Positions 12,498-12,791 of a stretch of DNA of 12,791 bases are shown in pieces. The notes under the pieces are model-generated. The model searched no databases. It worked only from the letters and a program-made list of their open reading frames with translations, and was not told the origin of the DNA. This DNA comes from Campylobacterales bacterium (GTDB lineage Bacteria > Campylobacterota > Campylobacteria > Campylobacterales > QNZT01), in NCBI GenBank assembly GCA_027081495.1, contig JALWKJ010000182.1, positions 1-12,791 on the forward strand. The letters run 5' to 3'. A program made the translations under genes and the position numbers. Position 1 is the stretch's first letter; every line of letters starts with the position of its first letter.

Positions 12498-12791
12498 TTA
12501 TATATTCCAAAAAAACCGAATCCAATCTTCGGCTATTTTGACCTTAAAATCGGGTTGATAAGAAGCCTCTTCTTTGTAGAACAAAACACCGGATTTAAAT
12601 TCACTTTTTGGATAAAGATCATTTAATGTTTGCATTATCGTACTCATAGTATCGCCGCTGTCAACGATGTCATCGACTACTAAAATCCTTAAATTTTTAT
12701 CAATTTTCGGGATATTGAAGAGCTTTATTGTTTCAAGTTTTATTGTATCATTATAATGGATAGAATTAATAGTATAAAGGTCTCTAAGGTT
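12498..12791 (-). CDS. Purine-type phosphoribosyltransferase, C-terminal 97 residues (5' part outside window)
   Basis: The frame runs in from the right edge and ends with TAA at 12500-12498. The motif ILVVDDIVDSGDTM is the PRPP-binding loop of type I phosphoribosyltransferases (two acidic residues followed by a flexible small-residue loop). The C-terminal PDFKVKIAEDWIRFFWNI resembles the end of Gpt/xanthine-guanine type enzymes, which salvage purine bases using PRPP. The N-terminal part is missing, so the base it uses is unknown. It is followed after 9 nt by the inverted-repeat element. Confidence 0.85.
   Translation of the reverse strand, partial: NLRDLYTINSIHYNDTIKLETIKLFNIPKIDKNLRILVVDDIVDSGDTMSTIMQTLNDLYPKSEFKSGVLFYKEEASYQPDFKVKIAEDWIRFFWNI

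Noticed and set aside
1..12791. CRISPR array, tRNA or rRNA genes
   Set aside because: No regularly spaced repeats, and no tRNA cloverleaf or rRNA sequence was seen in the short intergenic gaps.

Overview
The window looks like a chromosomal piece of a Campylobacterota (Epsilonproteobacteria) respirer. The DNA is AT-rich. The periplasmic nitrate reductase locus has the order napA-napG-napH-napB-...-napF-...-napL-napD, with no napC, and includes NapL, a pattern known from Wolinella, Campylobacter, Sulfurimonas and relatives. The genus cannot be fixed from this sequence alone.

Layout: almost everything is on the minus strand. Positions 1-185 (+) hold the end of an OmpA/Pal-type gene that converges on the nap operon, with a short GC-rich hairpin between them. 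Positions 239-8389 (-) are the nap operon, read from right to left: napA, napG, napH, napB, a second longer napB paralogue, napF, an acidic 115-residue protein of unknown function, napL and napD. A strong hairpin separates the two napB genes. Positions 8496-11508 (-) are a five-gene operon: CopD-like membrane protein, DUF2249/TusA-like protein, 12-TM-like COX1/NnrS-type membrane protein, DUF59/MIP18 Fe-S assembly protein and FmdE-like protein. Positions 11600-12328 (-) are kdsB. A 119-bp terminal-inverted-repeat element (12370-12488) follows, and the right edge holds the C-terminal part of a purine-type phosphoribosyltransferase gene (12498-12791, -).

How the genes fit together: NapG and NapH would oxidise quinol and pass electrons to a dihaem NapB and then to NapA, which reduces nitrate to nitrite in the periplasm. 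NapD and NapF are maturation factors for NapA. NapL and the acidic protein are lineage-specific accessories.

The most notable observation is that napA and the five-gene operon have near-identical promoters: an FNR/CRP-type box (TTGAT-N4-ATCAA and TTGAT-N4-GTCAA), exactly 22 nt, then TATAATAACTATGC or TATAGTAACTACGG. Both boxes are centred at -41.5 of the inferred start, the class II activator geometry. This ties the poorly understood five-gene operon to anaerobic or nitrogen-oxide respiration and makes it the best candidate for an undescribed system here. Other points of interest are the napB duplication with its intervening hairpin, the acidic nap-operon protein, a threefold internal motif in the COX1-like protein, and the inverted-repeat element with a related 16-nt sequence on the other side of kdsB.
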